Origin: Cognatundibacterium aquatile
GTDB lineage: Bacteria; Pseudomonadota; Gammaproteobacteria; Burkholderiales; Burkholderiaceae_D
Length of the DNA: 64,000 bases
Assembly (NCBI RefSeq): GCF_014699135.1
Contig: NZ_JACOFT010000005.1
Location: 291,721 to 355,720 of the forward strand
Direction: 5' to 3'
The notes under the pieces were generated by a model. The model had not been told where the DNA came from and did not search any database. It saw nothing but the letters and a program-made list of their open reading frames with translations. Both the position numbers and the translations under genes were made by a program. Shown here one piece after another: positions 45,808 to 54,538 of this stretch (positions are counted from its first letter, which is position 1; each line of letters opens with the position of its first letter).

Positions 45808-45833
45808 GATCTTGCTCAGGATTGAACAAGATC
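45808..45833. promoter_or_regulatory. Inverted repeat upstream of the pirin-doxX operon
   Basis: GATCTTG (45808-45814) faces CAAGATC (45827-45833), extended by a further TC/GA pair with one mismatch. It lies about 175 bases before the pirin start in the 326-base gap, which otherwise shows no gene, and could bind a dimeric regulator. Confidence 0.4.
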
Positions 45834-45960
45834 ATTGCTGCATCCGGCAGGGCATATCCGTGATGAATCCCGGAATATGAAAAAGAAAACAGAATACGTA
45901 TTAAATTTTATCGCTACGTTGTTCCGTCTGTGCGAATTGGCGAAAGATGCGTGTTTTGGC

Positions 45961-46467
45961 TCACAGCAGCACAGGCTGATCCGGTAACTCATTGCAGGTG
46001 TTATGTTCTGTTGCGTAGTGCCGTATCAGATGCTGTGTCACAGCCTGTATTCCGGCGATCACACCGGCCTCATATTCTGCTCGTTGAAAGTAGCTTTCCA
46101 TATCACGGCAGATTTTTTCCCATTCGGCGTTACCAGTTTTCGTGTGGATTCCACGGTCTGCGATGATTTCGACACGTTTGTCGGCCAGCAGCAGATAGAT
46201 CAGAACACCGTTGTTGTGTTCTGTGTCCCATATACGTAATTCGGAAAACAGATTAATCGCACGTTCTCGGGAGGATTGATTCCGGAATAGCGGCGCGCCA
46301 TCGAGTGAGGCTTCGACAGCAAAACGTATTTCACCCAGATGCCGGGTCTCGCTGAGCTTAATTGTCTGCTCAATGGCCTGCAGAGATTTTTCAGGGAAAT
46401 AGCGCGGCAGTTGCCAGCGGCTCATCGATAAATGTTTGATTATGCGTCTCAGATTCATGATTACCAC
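45961..46467 (-). CDS. TPM domain protein (short form)
   Basis: The 168-residue protein has a TPM/TLP18.3-like domain: SLQAIEQTIKLSETRHLGEIRFAVE, RAINLFSELRIWDTEHNNGVLIYLLLADKRVEIIADRGIHTK in part, and EAGVIAGIQAVTQHLI. No signal peptide is clear. It starts seven bases inside the end of the longer TPM gene. TPM proteins are often membrane-linked and encoded with LemA; function not settled. Confidence 0.85.
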   Translation of the reverse strand: MVIMNLRRIIKHLSMSRWQLPRYFPEKSLQAIEQTIKLSETRHLGEIRFAVEASLDGAPLFRNQSSRERAINLFSELRIWDTEHNNGVLIYLLLADKRVEIIADRGIHTKTGNAEWEKICRDMESYFQRAEYEAGVIAGIQAVTQHLIRHYATEHNTCNELPDQPVLL

Positions 46468-47336
46468 CGTCCGGATGCGCCGCCACCGCCAAAGCTGCCT
46501 CCGCCTCCGCTGAAACCGCCACCTCCAAAGCCGCCGCCACCAAAATCACCACGATCGCTACGGTTTCCACCGCCATGATAAGTACCGACCCCACGTCCAC
46601 CGATACTTCCGCTGAACAGGGTAAATATCATCGCAATGATGCCGGCGATCAAAGCGACCGTGATCGCACCAGCGAGTATCCAGGTTAAGCCTGCAACAAC
46701 AGCGCCGGTTATCATCGCGCCGGGAAGCCGGCCAAATATCGCACGCAATATTCCGCCAGCGGCCATCGCGAAAATAAACAGCATCGGAAGATACTGTTTA
46801 GCGCCATCGTCATTTTTCGCCTTTTTCTGTCTGACTGCGGGCAGCGGTTCACCATTCACGACCTGGATCATCTGATTGATTCCGGCGGAGATACCGCCAA
46901 AGTAGTTATCCTGCTTGAATTGCGGAATGATCGTTTCGCTGATGATGCGTTTGCTGGTCGCGTCATTGAGCGCACCTTCGAGACCATATCCGACTTCTAT
47001 GCGTAAAGTGCGATCATTCTTGGCAATCACCAGAATAGCGCCATCATCAATTTTCTTGCGACCTAATTTCCATTGTTCAGCAACACGCAGCGAATATTGC
47101 TCTATCGTTTCCGGTGCAGTGCTGGCGATAATCAATACTGCAATCTGGCTTCCTTTTTTTTCTTCGAAAGATTGCAAGGTCTGTTCCAGACTGCTTTGTT
47201 GTTCTGTGTTGAGCGTCCCAGTCTGATCGGTGACATGCTGGCTCAGCGCAGGAACGGCAAGTTCTGCCGAAGCAAAAAATGAGCAGCATAAAGAGCCGGC
47301 AAGAATCAGCATTCTTGCCGTTTTCAGAATAGTCAT
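46461..47336 (-). CDS. TPM domain protein, YgcG-like, with glycine-rich tail
   Basis: The 291-residue protein has a signal peptide (ARMLILAGSLCCSFFASAE). A TPM domain follows (HVTDQTGTLNTEQQSSLEQTL, IDDGAILVIAKNDRTLRIEVGYGLEGAL), then two membrane helices near residues 185-240, and a low-complexity tail rich in glycine with serine and phenylalanine (about 245-290). Such tails are typical of YgcG-type members. It overlaps lemA by four bases. The group is linked to membrane protein maintenance. Confidence 0.9.
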   Translation of the reverse strand: MTILKTARMLILAGSLCCSFFASAELAVPALSQHVTDQTGTLNTEQQSSLEQTLQSFEEKKGSQIAVLIIASTAPETIEQYSLRVAEQWKLGRKKIDDGAILVIAKNDRTLRIEVGYGLEGALNDATSKRIISETIIPQFKQDNYFGGISAGINQMIQVVNGEPLPAVRQKKAKNDDGAKQYLPMLFIFAMAAGGILRAIFGRLPGAMITGAVVAGLTWILAGAITVALIAGIIAMIFTLFSGSIGGRGVGTYHGGGNRSDRGDFGGGGFGGGGFSGGGGSFGGGGASGRW

Positions 47337-47950
47337 TTCTGATTTCCGTTATTCCCTTGCGGCGCACCGAAATCAACTTTCGGTGGCACTGCAAGTGCTT
47401 TTTCATTTTCAACAGTGAAATTAGGTTTTACCTGATATCCAAAAACCATCGCGGTCAGATTGGAAGGAAAAGAACGAACGGTGACGTTATATTCCTGCAC
47501 GGATTTAATGTAGCGATTTCTGGCGACAGCAATACGATTCTCAGTGCCTTCCAGTTGCGCCTGCAAATCGCGGAAACCGGCGTCAGATTTCAACTGCGGA
47601 TAATTTTCAGTAACAACCAGTAACTTTGACAGTGCACCTGATAATTCGCCTTGTGCACTCTGAAATTTAGCAAAGGCCTCGGGATTATTGATCAGTTCAG
47701 GCGTTGCTTGTAAGCTGCCAACTTTCGCGCGGGCATTGGTGACACCGAGCAGCACATCTTTCTCTTGTTCCGCAAAACCTTTGACCGTGCTCACCAGATT
47801 TGGCACCAGATCTGCTCGTCGCTGATACTGGTTTAACACTTCTGACCAGTCTGACTTAATTTGCTCGTCTTCGGTCTGTATCGTATTGTAGCCACAGCCA
47901 GATAAACAAAGGATCAGGATGATGGATGCGGCCTGCCATAATTTACGCAT
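47333..47950 (-). CDS. lemA: LemA family protein
   Basis: Starting at MRKLWQAASIILILCLSGCGYN (47950) with GGAG upstream, it has 205 residues and an N-terminal lipid or membrane anchor (LSGC). The LemA core follows: WSEVLNQYQRRADLVPNLVSTVKGFA, the helical EQEKDVLLGVTNARAKVGS and RNRYIKSVQEYNVTVRSFPSN. It stands first in a lemA-TPM-TPM operon. Function is uncertain, though the operon is widely conserved. Confidence 0.92.
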   Translation of the reverse strand: MRKLWQAASIILILCLSGCGYNTIQTEDEQIKSDWSEVLNQYQRRADLVPNLVSTVKGFAEQEKDVLLGVTNARAKVGSLQATPELINNPEAFAKFQSAQGELSGALSKLLVVTENYPQLKSDAGFRDLQAQLEGTENRIAVARNRYIKSVQEYNVTVRSFPSNLTAMVFGYQVKPNFTVENEKALAVPPKVDFGAPQGNNGNQK

Positions 47951-48486
47951 AGAAGTACTCCATAAATGTTGAATCATCGTTCGTTAAGAATAACGTAAGC
48001 GCCTGTTACCTGCATCAAAAAAGATATCGTAACGGAAAGATAGTTTAGTAATTGTACTGCTGTGAGTGCATTACTCTCCAAGCTGCGGACCAACTGCCTC
48101 GCCTCGCTGCAACTAACTCACTTTAACGAAACTTAGTTAAGTTTAATTGGAATATCTTGCTGTGCAAGACTGATTTCAGCCTGCTTCTTACTTATGTGAG
48201 TACTAAATAAGCTGCCATTTTTCAGTGATGTAGCTCGACGATAGTATTTTCGATCGCCTCATTTTCACTAAAAGCAAATACCGAATTGTGACAAGACCAG
48301 TGCCGTAGCCAGCTTTTAAAAACCTGTTTTTGTACTACCCTGAGTGATAGAAACGACCCTTGGGAAGATCATTAATATTCACTTCAGTCAGTTAAATAAA
48401 GTTGCATTCGCGTAACACTTTGAAACAGAAGATGAAATGAAAAGTTAATACAATTGCTGACCTCATTTATTGTAAGAGGCACACCG
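47951..48486. other. Intergenic region between lemA and the decayed island
   Basis: No gene is recognised. The stretch is AT-rich on its right side and probably contains the lemA promoter on the left. It seems to be the left boundary of the accessory island around 48.5-51 kb. No duplicated tRNA-Phe 3' end is seen here. Confidence 0.5.
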
Positions 48487-48981
48487 TTGTCAAAAGTAAA
48501 GATATCCAGAATTAACAAGCGTCTGGCTTGCCGCCTCCCGATTATCTGTCAGGTCGTCGAGCGGTTATATAACCCGGATAGCTCGATTCTTCATTGCCTG
48601 GCAATGCCAAATACTGTGTTGTCCAGAACCGTATTTAGCGACGAAAAAGTGGTATTTCAGGATGACCGCACTATCATTTCGACAAATGATTACTTTACCC
48701 GGTACATTCGCATCGCCTCAGATGAATTGCGTCCGACTGGGAAAAAAATTTCGCAATTTCAAGGGAATAAAGAATTTTCTGTCGGCGTTCTGGTACTCAA
48801 GCTCAATCATGAAAACCGACATGTGATTGATAACATCTATATTGATGACGCATATCGTCGTCAAGGCATCGCCTCGTGGCTGATCGAAAGAGCCTTTTCT
48901 GATTTTCCTGATCTGTGTCTGGATGGGCGCTTTACTACCGAAGGCATTTCATTCTTTGGCGCAAAGCATAGAAAAAAATAG
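48487..48981 (+). CDS. Putative GNAT-like acetyltransferase of an island
   Basis: A TTG start at 48487 with AAGAGG upstream gives about 164 residues; an earlier TTG at 48454 and an ATG at 48604 are alternatives. The middle, VIDNIYIDDAYRRQGIASWLIERAF, has the strand-RRQGIAS-helix pattern of the GNAT acetyl-CoA loop. The C-terminal DGRFTTEGISFFGAKH is also GNAT-like. The N-terminal half is unfamiliar. The same frame continues open for 58 codons after the stop, to a TGA at 49156, so part of a longer coding sequence may have decayed. It lies just upstream of a dead integrase. Confidence 0.55.
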   Translation: MSKVKISRINKRLACRLPIICQVVERLYNPDSSILHCLAMPNTVLSRTVFSDEKVVFQDDRTIISTNDYFTRYIRIASDELRPTGKKISQFQGNKEFSVGVLVLKLNHENRHVIDNIYIDDAYRRQGIASWLIERAFSDFPDLCLDGRFTTEGISFFGAKHRKK

Positions 48982-49144
48982 GCGTACAACCAGCTTCCTG
49001 ATTTGCCGGCGACAACTATCGGAGATCAGAGTTTTCAAAAAACGTTGGCCGATCGCAGGTTGAGAATATCCGATCTGGAATTCGTCGGTATCTTAGCTTT
49101 TATCGACGATTATGCGCGAATGCAATACGGAATTGCACTTGATA

Positions 49145-49879
49145 TTTCAATTCAGTGAATGCGCTATTTGGCGCAATGCCTATCGATAGTATTCGCCCGT
49201 TTTATCGCTGAATATTTGCGGGTTCGCGGCGAAACATTCAAAGTACGTGCGAACCGCGAGAAGGCACTTTTCAGCACGATTTTAACCATGCCAGGGCTTG
49301 GGGATATACCGACATTACAAACCCCTGTATTGGCATCAAAGGGCATAAGAGAAGTCGCGTGACAGGTATGTGTCTGACGACGAATATGCCGCTGTATGGG
49401 CGTGTGCGCATCCTACCGTGCAAGACGCAATGGACTTGGCATTGTGTACAGACCAGCGCCCGGCTGACGTACTGAAATTTAATGTGACAGATATTGCAGA
49501 TGGAAGTCTGAGCTTAATCCAAAATAAAACGGGTAAAAAATTACGCATCGCAATTGAGGGCGAACTTGCGGAAGTGATCGACCGGATTTTTGCTAAACTA
49601 CGCGATAAGGTGAATGAGATGAATAAGGCGTTATTGCAAGACCCCGATGGGCAACGGTTGAGCTATTTTGCTTTGCGCTCTCGCTTTGATAAAGCGAGAG
49701 ACTTAGCGGGAGTTAGTTTCCAGTTTCGCGACTTACGCGCCAAAGCCGCAACGGATACTGATGATTTGGCTCATGCTCAGCGGTTACTAGGACATAAAAA
49801 TCGTAGCACCACTGAAATTTATACGAGGGACAGAAAGGGCGATTTAGTGAAGCCGCTTGCAAGAACTTGTAAAAGCTAA
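49145..49879 (+). pseudogene. Tyrosine-recombinase (phage) integrase, multiply frameshifted
   Basis: Reading across frames reconstructs a tyrosine integrase. ALFGAMPIDSIRP (about 49161-49199) leads to FIAEYLRVRGETFKVRANREKAL. Then HARAWGYTDITNPCIGIKGHK leads to EKSRDRYVSDDEYAAVWA. The last frame ends with the catalytic core: arginine in TDQRPADVLKF, FRDLRAKAATDTDD and LLGHKNRSTTEIYTR with the tyrosine nucleophile. At least three frame changes (near 49197, 49283 and 49347) are needed, so the gene is dead. Its catalytic part is intact from 49370 as an open frame. A tRNA-Phe gene lies 1.3 kb away and may have been the original attachment site. Confidence 0.85.
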
Positions 49880-49936
49880 TTCTGTGTAGGTTTAGTGTGA
49901 GTTCAGGCGACGCGAATAGGCAATTGAAAAAATCAA

Positions 49937-50990
49937 TTACACTTGGTCTAGCGTGCTCTGCATAAATTGAGGATCGATTCTTCCTGAAAAGAACCCGACT
50001 ATCGTTTCGGCGAGTTGCCTTCTGTCATCTGATAGTTTATCGATAATACCATTTTGGATTTCGTTAAATTGCCAATGAACTAATTTTGAGTGCATACCGG
50101 GAGGGGTTTTCGCGATTAAAGGTTGGAGTTGAGCCTTTATTGCGGCGGTATCATTTTCTTGAATTGCCTTGAGTGTATTCATTAAAGTGACGAAATTTCC
50201 ATCATTCAGAGTGTCCAGTGATTGTTTGTGTTCAGCATATAGCTTTTGATACTCATCATATTGCTGCAAAATAATAAGACATTCTGCGAGATTTGCTACA
50301 TCTCCGACTTCGACCGTGGAGTTGCAAGTGAGTATTTTTCTTAGGATATCGGTCGCCTTGTCGAATTTACCCTGTTTCATTCGACACATACCATACACCC
50401 TTAATAAGGGGGGGGTAAGTCGGATTAATGGCAAGACCAGCTTCAATATTCTCTATTGCCCAAACATAAGAACCGCTATTTATAAGCGCTGACGCCTTTT
50501 CCACTATTTCCAGAACTTGAATTGTAGTTGCCTGCTTTTGATTTAATTTTGAAATTTCCTCATCTGCATGCTTTTGCTTCTTGCGCAGTTCTTCAATTTC
50601 AATTTCCAAACCACTTTTTAGCATACGCGCATTTTGCAATTCGTTTGAAAATTCATCTTTTAGTTTGCCCACGCTCTTAAAACTAAGGTAGCCAATAATT
50701 GCAAAAATAATTCCAACTGAAGTGGAAACTAAAGAGATCGTTAAGGCTGTGGTTTGGTAGTTGGTTGAGTAGGTCTCTTTTAGAAGATCTTTTTCAAGCT
50801 GGTAGTTAATTTGATCTCTGTGCAATATAGCAATGTCGTCGTCGGTTCTTTTCAAGTCGCGTTTTAAATAATCAACTTCGCGTTGAAATTCCGCGCTTTG
50901 CTTTGAGTCTGTATGACTTTCGGCTACTCCATGTGAGCCTAACGAGAAGGCTATAGTTAAGAGTAACAGGGTAATTCGTATAATTTGCAT
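49937..50990 (-). pseudogene. Membrane-anchored coiled-coil/TPR protein, split by a C8 tract
   Basis: Two overlapping frames make one protein. The first (from 50990) has a signal peptide (MQIIRITLLLLTIAFSLGSHG), a helical stretch, a membrane helix (TALTISLVSTSVGIIFAIIGY) and a long coiled coil. It then begins TPR-like repeats (VWAIENIEAGLAINPTYPP). At a run of eight C on the minus strand (plus 50408-50415) the frame changes; moving by one base gives the continuation LLRVYGMCRMKQGKFDKATDIL and further TPR helices to 49937. A C7 tract would restore a full-length product. The break may be slippage, decay or an assembly error. I do not recognise the family's function. The region is AT-rich and island-like. 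Confidence 0.75.
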
Positions 50991-51085
50991 GCCAGTCCCA
51001 GCGAGCGGATTTATATTTAAATAATGCGACTAATTTCTAAATTGTAGAACAACTCCATTTTTTGTAGAACTAAAGGGGCAATGCA

Positions 51086-51111
51086 AAAAGGGCTTACATC
51101 GCTGTAAGCCC
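51086..51111. terminator. Terminator downstream of tRNA-Phe
   Basis: GGGCTTAC (51090-51097) pairs perfectly with GTAAGCCC (51104-51111) around a 6-base loop. On the minus strand it is followed by a T-run, and on the plus strand by TTCTTTTT, so it can act both ways. Confidence 0.88.
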
Positions 51112-51132
51112 TTCTTTTTATTACGTATTTCT

Positions 51133-51208
51133 TGGTGGCCCGGGGCGGAATCGAACCACCGACACAAGGATTTTCAATCCTCTGCTCTACCGACTGAGCT
51201 ACCAGGCC
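51133..51208 (-). tRNA. tRNA-Phe (anticodon GAA)
   Basis: The minus strand reads a complete 76-base cloverleaf with an encoded CCA end. It begins GGCCTGGTAGCTCAGTCGGT, has the anticodon loop TTGAAAA with GAA, and the T arm GGTTCGATTCC. The acceptor stem GGCCTGG pairs with CCGGGCC with one G-U pair. No second tRNA is adjacent. Confidence 0.98.
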
Positions 51209-51363
51209 AAGACCACGCATTATAGAGATGTGTTCGGTGCTTTGCAAGTCCCTTGCGAAAAAAAGCTGCTGGGCGGGGCTAGCTCTGAATTGATGTGTCT
51301 CAGCCGGGTGCTGGTTCCGGTGCCGTATAATGCCTGCCATTGTCTATGGCGAAGGTCTTTTAT

Positions 51364-52557
51364 ATGACGGCTCAGATTCATCATTGTGATATTTGTATCG
51401 TGGGTAATGGCGCGGTGGGTAAAGCTGCTGCACTGGGATTTGCGCAGGCGGGTCTGAAGGTGGCGGTCCTTTGTCGTTCCACCGTTGCTTTGCCGATGTC
51501 GGCGCAGTGGGATGTGCGGGTATTCGCGCTGAACCATATTGCGCATGATTTATTGTCTTCACTTAAAGTATGGGATGCATTGGATTTACAGCGTGTCGCG
51601 GCTGTCACTGAAATGAATGTACGCGGTGGCAAGTCGGTTGATGATGGTCAACTCGCGTTCGATGCATACGGCGCCCGTACCGGTGAGCTGGCCTGGATTG
51701 TTGAAGATAAAAATTTAAATCACGCACTCGATACAGCAATGAAGTTTGCGCAGAATTTATCGGTAGTCACGGGTGCTGCCGCGAGTTTGCATGCAGATGA
51801 ACATGGTGCGCAGATTAATCTTGAGGATGGCAGCCAGATCAAGGCGAGTCTGATCGTTGGTGCTGATGGTGCCCAATCGTGGGTGCGCGGTCAGTGCGAT
51901 ATCGGTCTGGATTATCGCTCTTACGGACAACAGGGTGTCGTCACTAATTTTGAATGCGAGATTCCGCACCACGGGGTTGCGCATCAGTGGTTTGTCGAAG
52001 AGCAGGGCATTATTGCTTTGTTGCCTTTGCCGGGGAACCGGGTGTCGCTGGTGTGGTCTGCACCAGATGCTTTGGCTGCCGAATTGTTGCGTGAGCCATT
52101 GTCTGCGCTGGTCAGTCGGCTGGAAGAATATTGTCTGGATACGCTGGGGCATCTGACACCGGTATTGCCAGAAGATATTAAGGCGTTTCCTCTCCGATTA
52201 ATACGTCCGCACAGCATGATTGCACAGCGTGTTGCGCTGATTGGCGACGCAGCGCATGCCGTGCATCCGCTCGCCGGGCATGGCATGAATCTGGGTTTTG
52301 GTGATGTGACGAGCTTGCTGGCGTTGATGAAATCACGCGAAGATCATTGTGATTGTGGCGATGCCAAACTGCTGGAACGTTACCGTCGTTCACGTAAAGA
52401 AGACGTGATGCTGATGCAGATCACGACCGACGGACTGGCTCGATTATTCGGTTCTGATCTGGCGCCTTTGCGTCTGGCACGCAATGTTGGATTGAACTTA
52501 CTGAATCGTCTGCCTGTCTTAAAGAACAAATTAATCTCCCACGCAATGGGGAAGTAA
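51364..52557 (+). CDS. UbiH/UbiF/COQ6-family FAD-dependent hydroxylase
   Basis: Starting at MTAQIHHCDICIVGNGAVGKAAAL (51364), with AAGG upstream, the protein has 397 residues. FAD-binding motifs are the N-terminal GNGAVG dinucleotide fold, the SLIVGADGAQSWVR region and VALIGDAAHAVHPLAGHGMNLGFGD. These are the signatures of ubiquinone-ring hydroxylases. It probably adds a hydroxyl at one position of the quinone ring in aerobic ubiquinone synthesis; which position cannot be read. dsbC follows on the same strand 50 bases later. Confidence 0.92.
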   Translation: MTAQIHHCDICIVGNGAVGKAAALGFAQAGLKVAVLCRSTVALPMSAQWDVRVFALNHIAHDLLSSLKVWDALDLQRVAAVTEMNVRGGKSVDDGQLAFDAYGARTGELAWIVEDKNLNHALDTAMKFAQNLSVVTGAAASLHADEHGAQINLEDGSQIKASLIVGADGAQSWVRGQCDIGLDYRSYGQQGVVTNFECEIPHHGVAHQWFVEEQGIIALLPLPGNRVSLVWSAPDALAAELLREPLSALVSRLEEYCLDTLGHLTPVLPEDIKAFPLRLIRPHSMIAQRVALIGDAAHAVHPLAGHGMNLGFGDVTSLLALMKSREDHCDCGDAKLLERYRRSRKEDVMLMQITTDGLARLFGSDLAPLRLARNVGLNLLNRLPVLKNKLISHAMGK

Positions 52558-52606
52558 GCATTGCTGACTATGGCGAAGGCCACCACACGGAATTACAAGG
52601 AATAAT

Positions 52607-53332
52607 ATGAATCTGAAGCAATGTATCGCGCTCTTGTCGCTCACCTTTACTGGTGTCGTTTTCGCGCAGACCGCACAGGAATCTGCGGTAAAAAAACTGA
52701 TAGAGCCAAAGTTAGGTCAGGGCGTGAAAGTGGACTCCGTCGTCAAGACACCTTACAGCGGTTTGTTCGAAGTGCGCGTCGGCTCGGACATTTTGTACAC
52801 CGATGAAAAAGCGCAGTATTTATTTGTCGGGAATGTACTCGATGCCAAATCCGGCACGAATTACACCAAAGCCAGAACGGATGAGCTGAGTAAGATTAAG
52901 TTCTCTGATTTGCCGCTGGAATCCGCGCTGAAAATGGTCAAAGGTGATGGTAAGCGTGTGATCGCGGTGTTTGAAGATCCGAATTGTGGGTACTGCAAAC
53001 GTTTCCGTAAGACCTTGGCGGGCATGGACAACATTACTGTTTACACGTTCTTGTATAACATTTTGTCGGAAGATTCGACGGTCAAGTCAAAGAATGTCTG
53101 GTGCTCTGCTGACCGCAATAAAGCATGGGATGAGTGGATGCTGAACGGTAAAGCACCATCTGCCGCGCCAGCAAACTGCGCAACGCCAAATGAAAAAATA
53201 CTGGCGCTCGGACAGAAGTTACGTGTGAACGGGACACCGGCTATTTTCTTTGCAGATGGTTCGCGGGTGCCGGGTGCGATGGATGCAAAAGGTCTGGAAG
53301 AGAAGTTCGCCAGCCTGAATTCCGCAAAATAA
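52607..53332 (+). CDS. dsbC: Thiol:disulfide interchange protein DsbC
   Basis: The 241-residue protein has a signal peptide (MNLKQCIALLSLTFTGVVFA). It then has a dimerisation domain (KVDSVVKTPYSGLFEVRVG) and a thioredoxin-like domain with the active site FEDPNCGYCKRFRK and the cis-proline loop NGTPAIFFADGSRVPG. It isomerises wrong disulfides in the periplasm. AAGGAATA precedes the start. Confidence 0.96.
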   Translation: MNLKQCIALLSLTFTGVVFAQTAQESAVKKLIEPKLGQGVKVDSVVKTPYSGLFEVRVGSDILYTDEKAQYLFVGNVLDAKSGTNYTKARTDELSKIKFSDLPLESALKMVKGDGKRVIAVFEDPNCGYCKRFRKTLAGMDNITVYTFLYNILSEDSTVKSKNVWCSADRNKAWDEWMLNGKAPSAAPANCATPNEKILALGQKLRVNGTPAIFFADGSRVPGAMDAKGLEEKFASLNSAK

Positions 53333-53334
53333 GC

Positions 53335-53925
53335 ATGACGCTTTCTCCCGCGAGCTGGACGGGCATTTTGCTTGCTGCCGGACGCGGGCGACGCTTTGAT
53401 CCACATGGTGTCGAAGATAAGCTGCAACAAACTTTGCCGGATGGACACCCGGTTGCGCTGACAGCGGCACAGCATTTGTCTTCTGTGATGCAGCATGTCG
53501 TCGTTGTCGTGCGGCCGGACAATCGGGCGTTGCTACAGGAATTTCAGCGTCAGTTATATGAGGTCGTTATCTGCCCTGATGCTGATCAAGGCATGGCGGC
53601 GTCACTGACCTGTGGGCTGCGCCACGCTGCACGCAGTAAAGGCTGGATTATTGCGCTCGCAGATATGCCTTTTGTAAAGAGCTCGACCATTGCTGCACTC
53701 TTGCGTGAGCTGGAAAACGGCGCGGATATTGTGGTGCCCGTGTTTCAGGGGCAGCGTGGTAACCCTGTCGGTTTCTCAGGTAAATATCTCCCCGAATTAT
53801 TGGCGCTGAGCGGTGATCGCGGCGCACGCGGCTTATTACAGCAATTTTCTGTGCGCGAGGTTCCGGTGGATGATGCCGGAATTTTGCAGGATATTGATCT
53901 GCCCACCGATTTATCTGCGCAATAA
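53335..53925 (+). CDS. NTP transferase domain protein, MocA/MobA-like
   Basis: The 196-residue protein begins with the nucleotide-binding ILLAAGRGRRFDPHG...KLQQTL pattern. It contains IALADMPFVKSSTIAALL (metal-binding aspartate) and QGQRGNPVGFSGKYLPELLAL, as in molybdenum-cofactor cytidylyl/guanylyl transferases. It would attach CMP or GMP to molybdopterin or a similar acceptor. It starts two bases after dsbC. Which acceptor is used cannot be told. Confidence 0.85.
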   Translation: MTLSPASWTGILLAAGRGRRFDPHGVEDKLQQTLPDGHPVALTAAQHLSSVMQHVVVVVRPDNRALLQEFQRQLYEVVICPDADQGMAASLTCGLRHAARSKGWIIALADMPFVKSSTIAALLRELENGADIVVPVFQGQRGNPVGFSGKYLPELLALSGDRGARGLLQQFSVREVPVDDAGILQDIDLPTDLSAQ

Positions 53926-54050
53926 ACCAAGAAACATTATTCATACATCTGCGATGGTCAGATATATCTAAGTCTCTGATTTCCTCTTAGAATAGCGTTT
54001 TTCTTCAATTTGACAGAAAACAGACGTTGCGACATTAGCAGCGATACTTT

Positions 54051-54503
54051 ATGAATAATCTCAATCAGAAACTCGTTATCCGCCTTGGTTTTGCAGGCTT
54101 GATTCCATTTATCCTGCTGACTCTCGCATGCTGGCTGGTGCATCCGGAATGGTTGGGTTATTTCATTAAAGCGCAGCTCGCTTACGGCATTGCCATCTTA
54201 TCTTTTCTCGGTGGCGTACATTGGGGCATCACCATTATGGCCAACGGCAAGGATGATCATGAAACCAGAAAGGCATTGATCTGGGGCGTGATTCCTACTG
54301 TGATCGCCTGGTGTTCTCTGGGTAATATGCTGCTCGGTTTTTTAGTGCAGGTGATTGGTTTTATCGCGGCCTACAAAATCGATAAAAAACTCTATCAAAG
54401 CTATGATGTTCCTGAATGGTTTATTCATTTGCGCCTGCAATTGACCCAGGTGGTCGTGACGGCGCAGATATTCACCTTCATCGCTGCGAATGTGCGCAAC
54501 TAA
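54051..54503 (+). CDS. DUF3429 integral membrane protein
   Basis: The 150-residue protein has about four or five hydrophobic helices (FAGLIPFILLTLACWLV, LAYGIAILSFLGGVHWG, VIPTVIAWCSLGNMLLGFL). The GGVHWG motif is typical of DUF3429. Function is unknown; a few members are linked to membrane stress. It lies just before the M61 peptidase gene. Confidence 0.88.
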   Translation: MNNLNQKLVIRLGFAGLIPFILLTLACWLVHPEWLGYFIKAQLAYGIAILSFLGGVHWGITIMANGKDDHETRKALIWGVIPTVIAWCSLGNMLLGFLVQVIGFIAAYKIDKKLYQSYDVPEWFIHLRLQLTQVVVTAQIFTFIAANVRN

Positions 54504-54538
54504 TATCTCTAACAATTAAAATAGAAAGATCGTTGAGC

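Noticed and set aside
51133..51208. tRNA-Phe as a present-day attachment site with a matching direct repeat
   Set aside because: No second copy of the tRNA 3' end was found between 47 and 51 kb.
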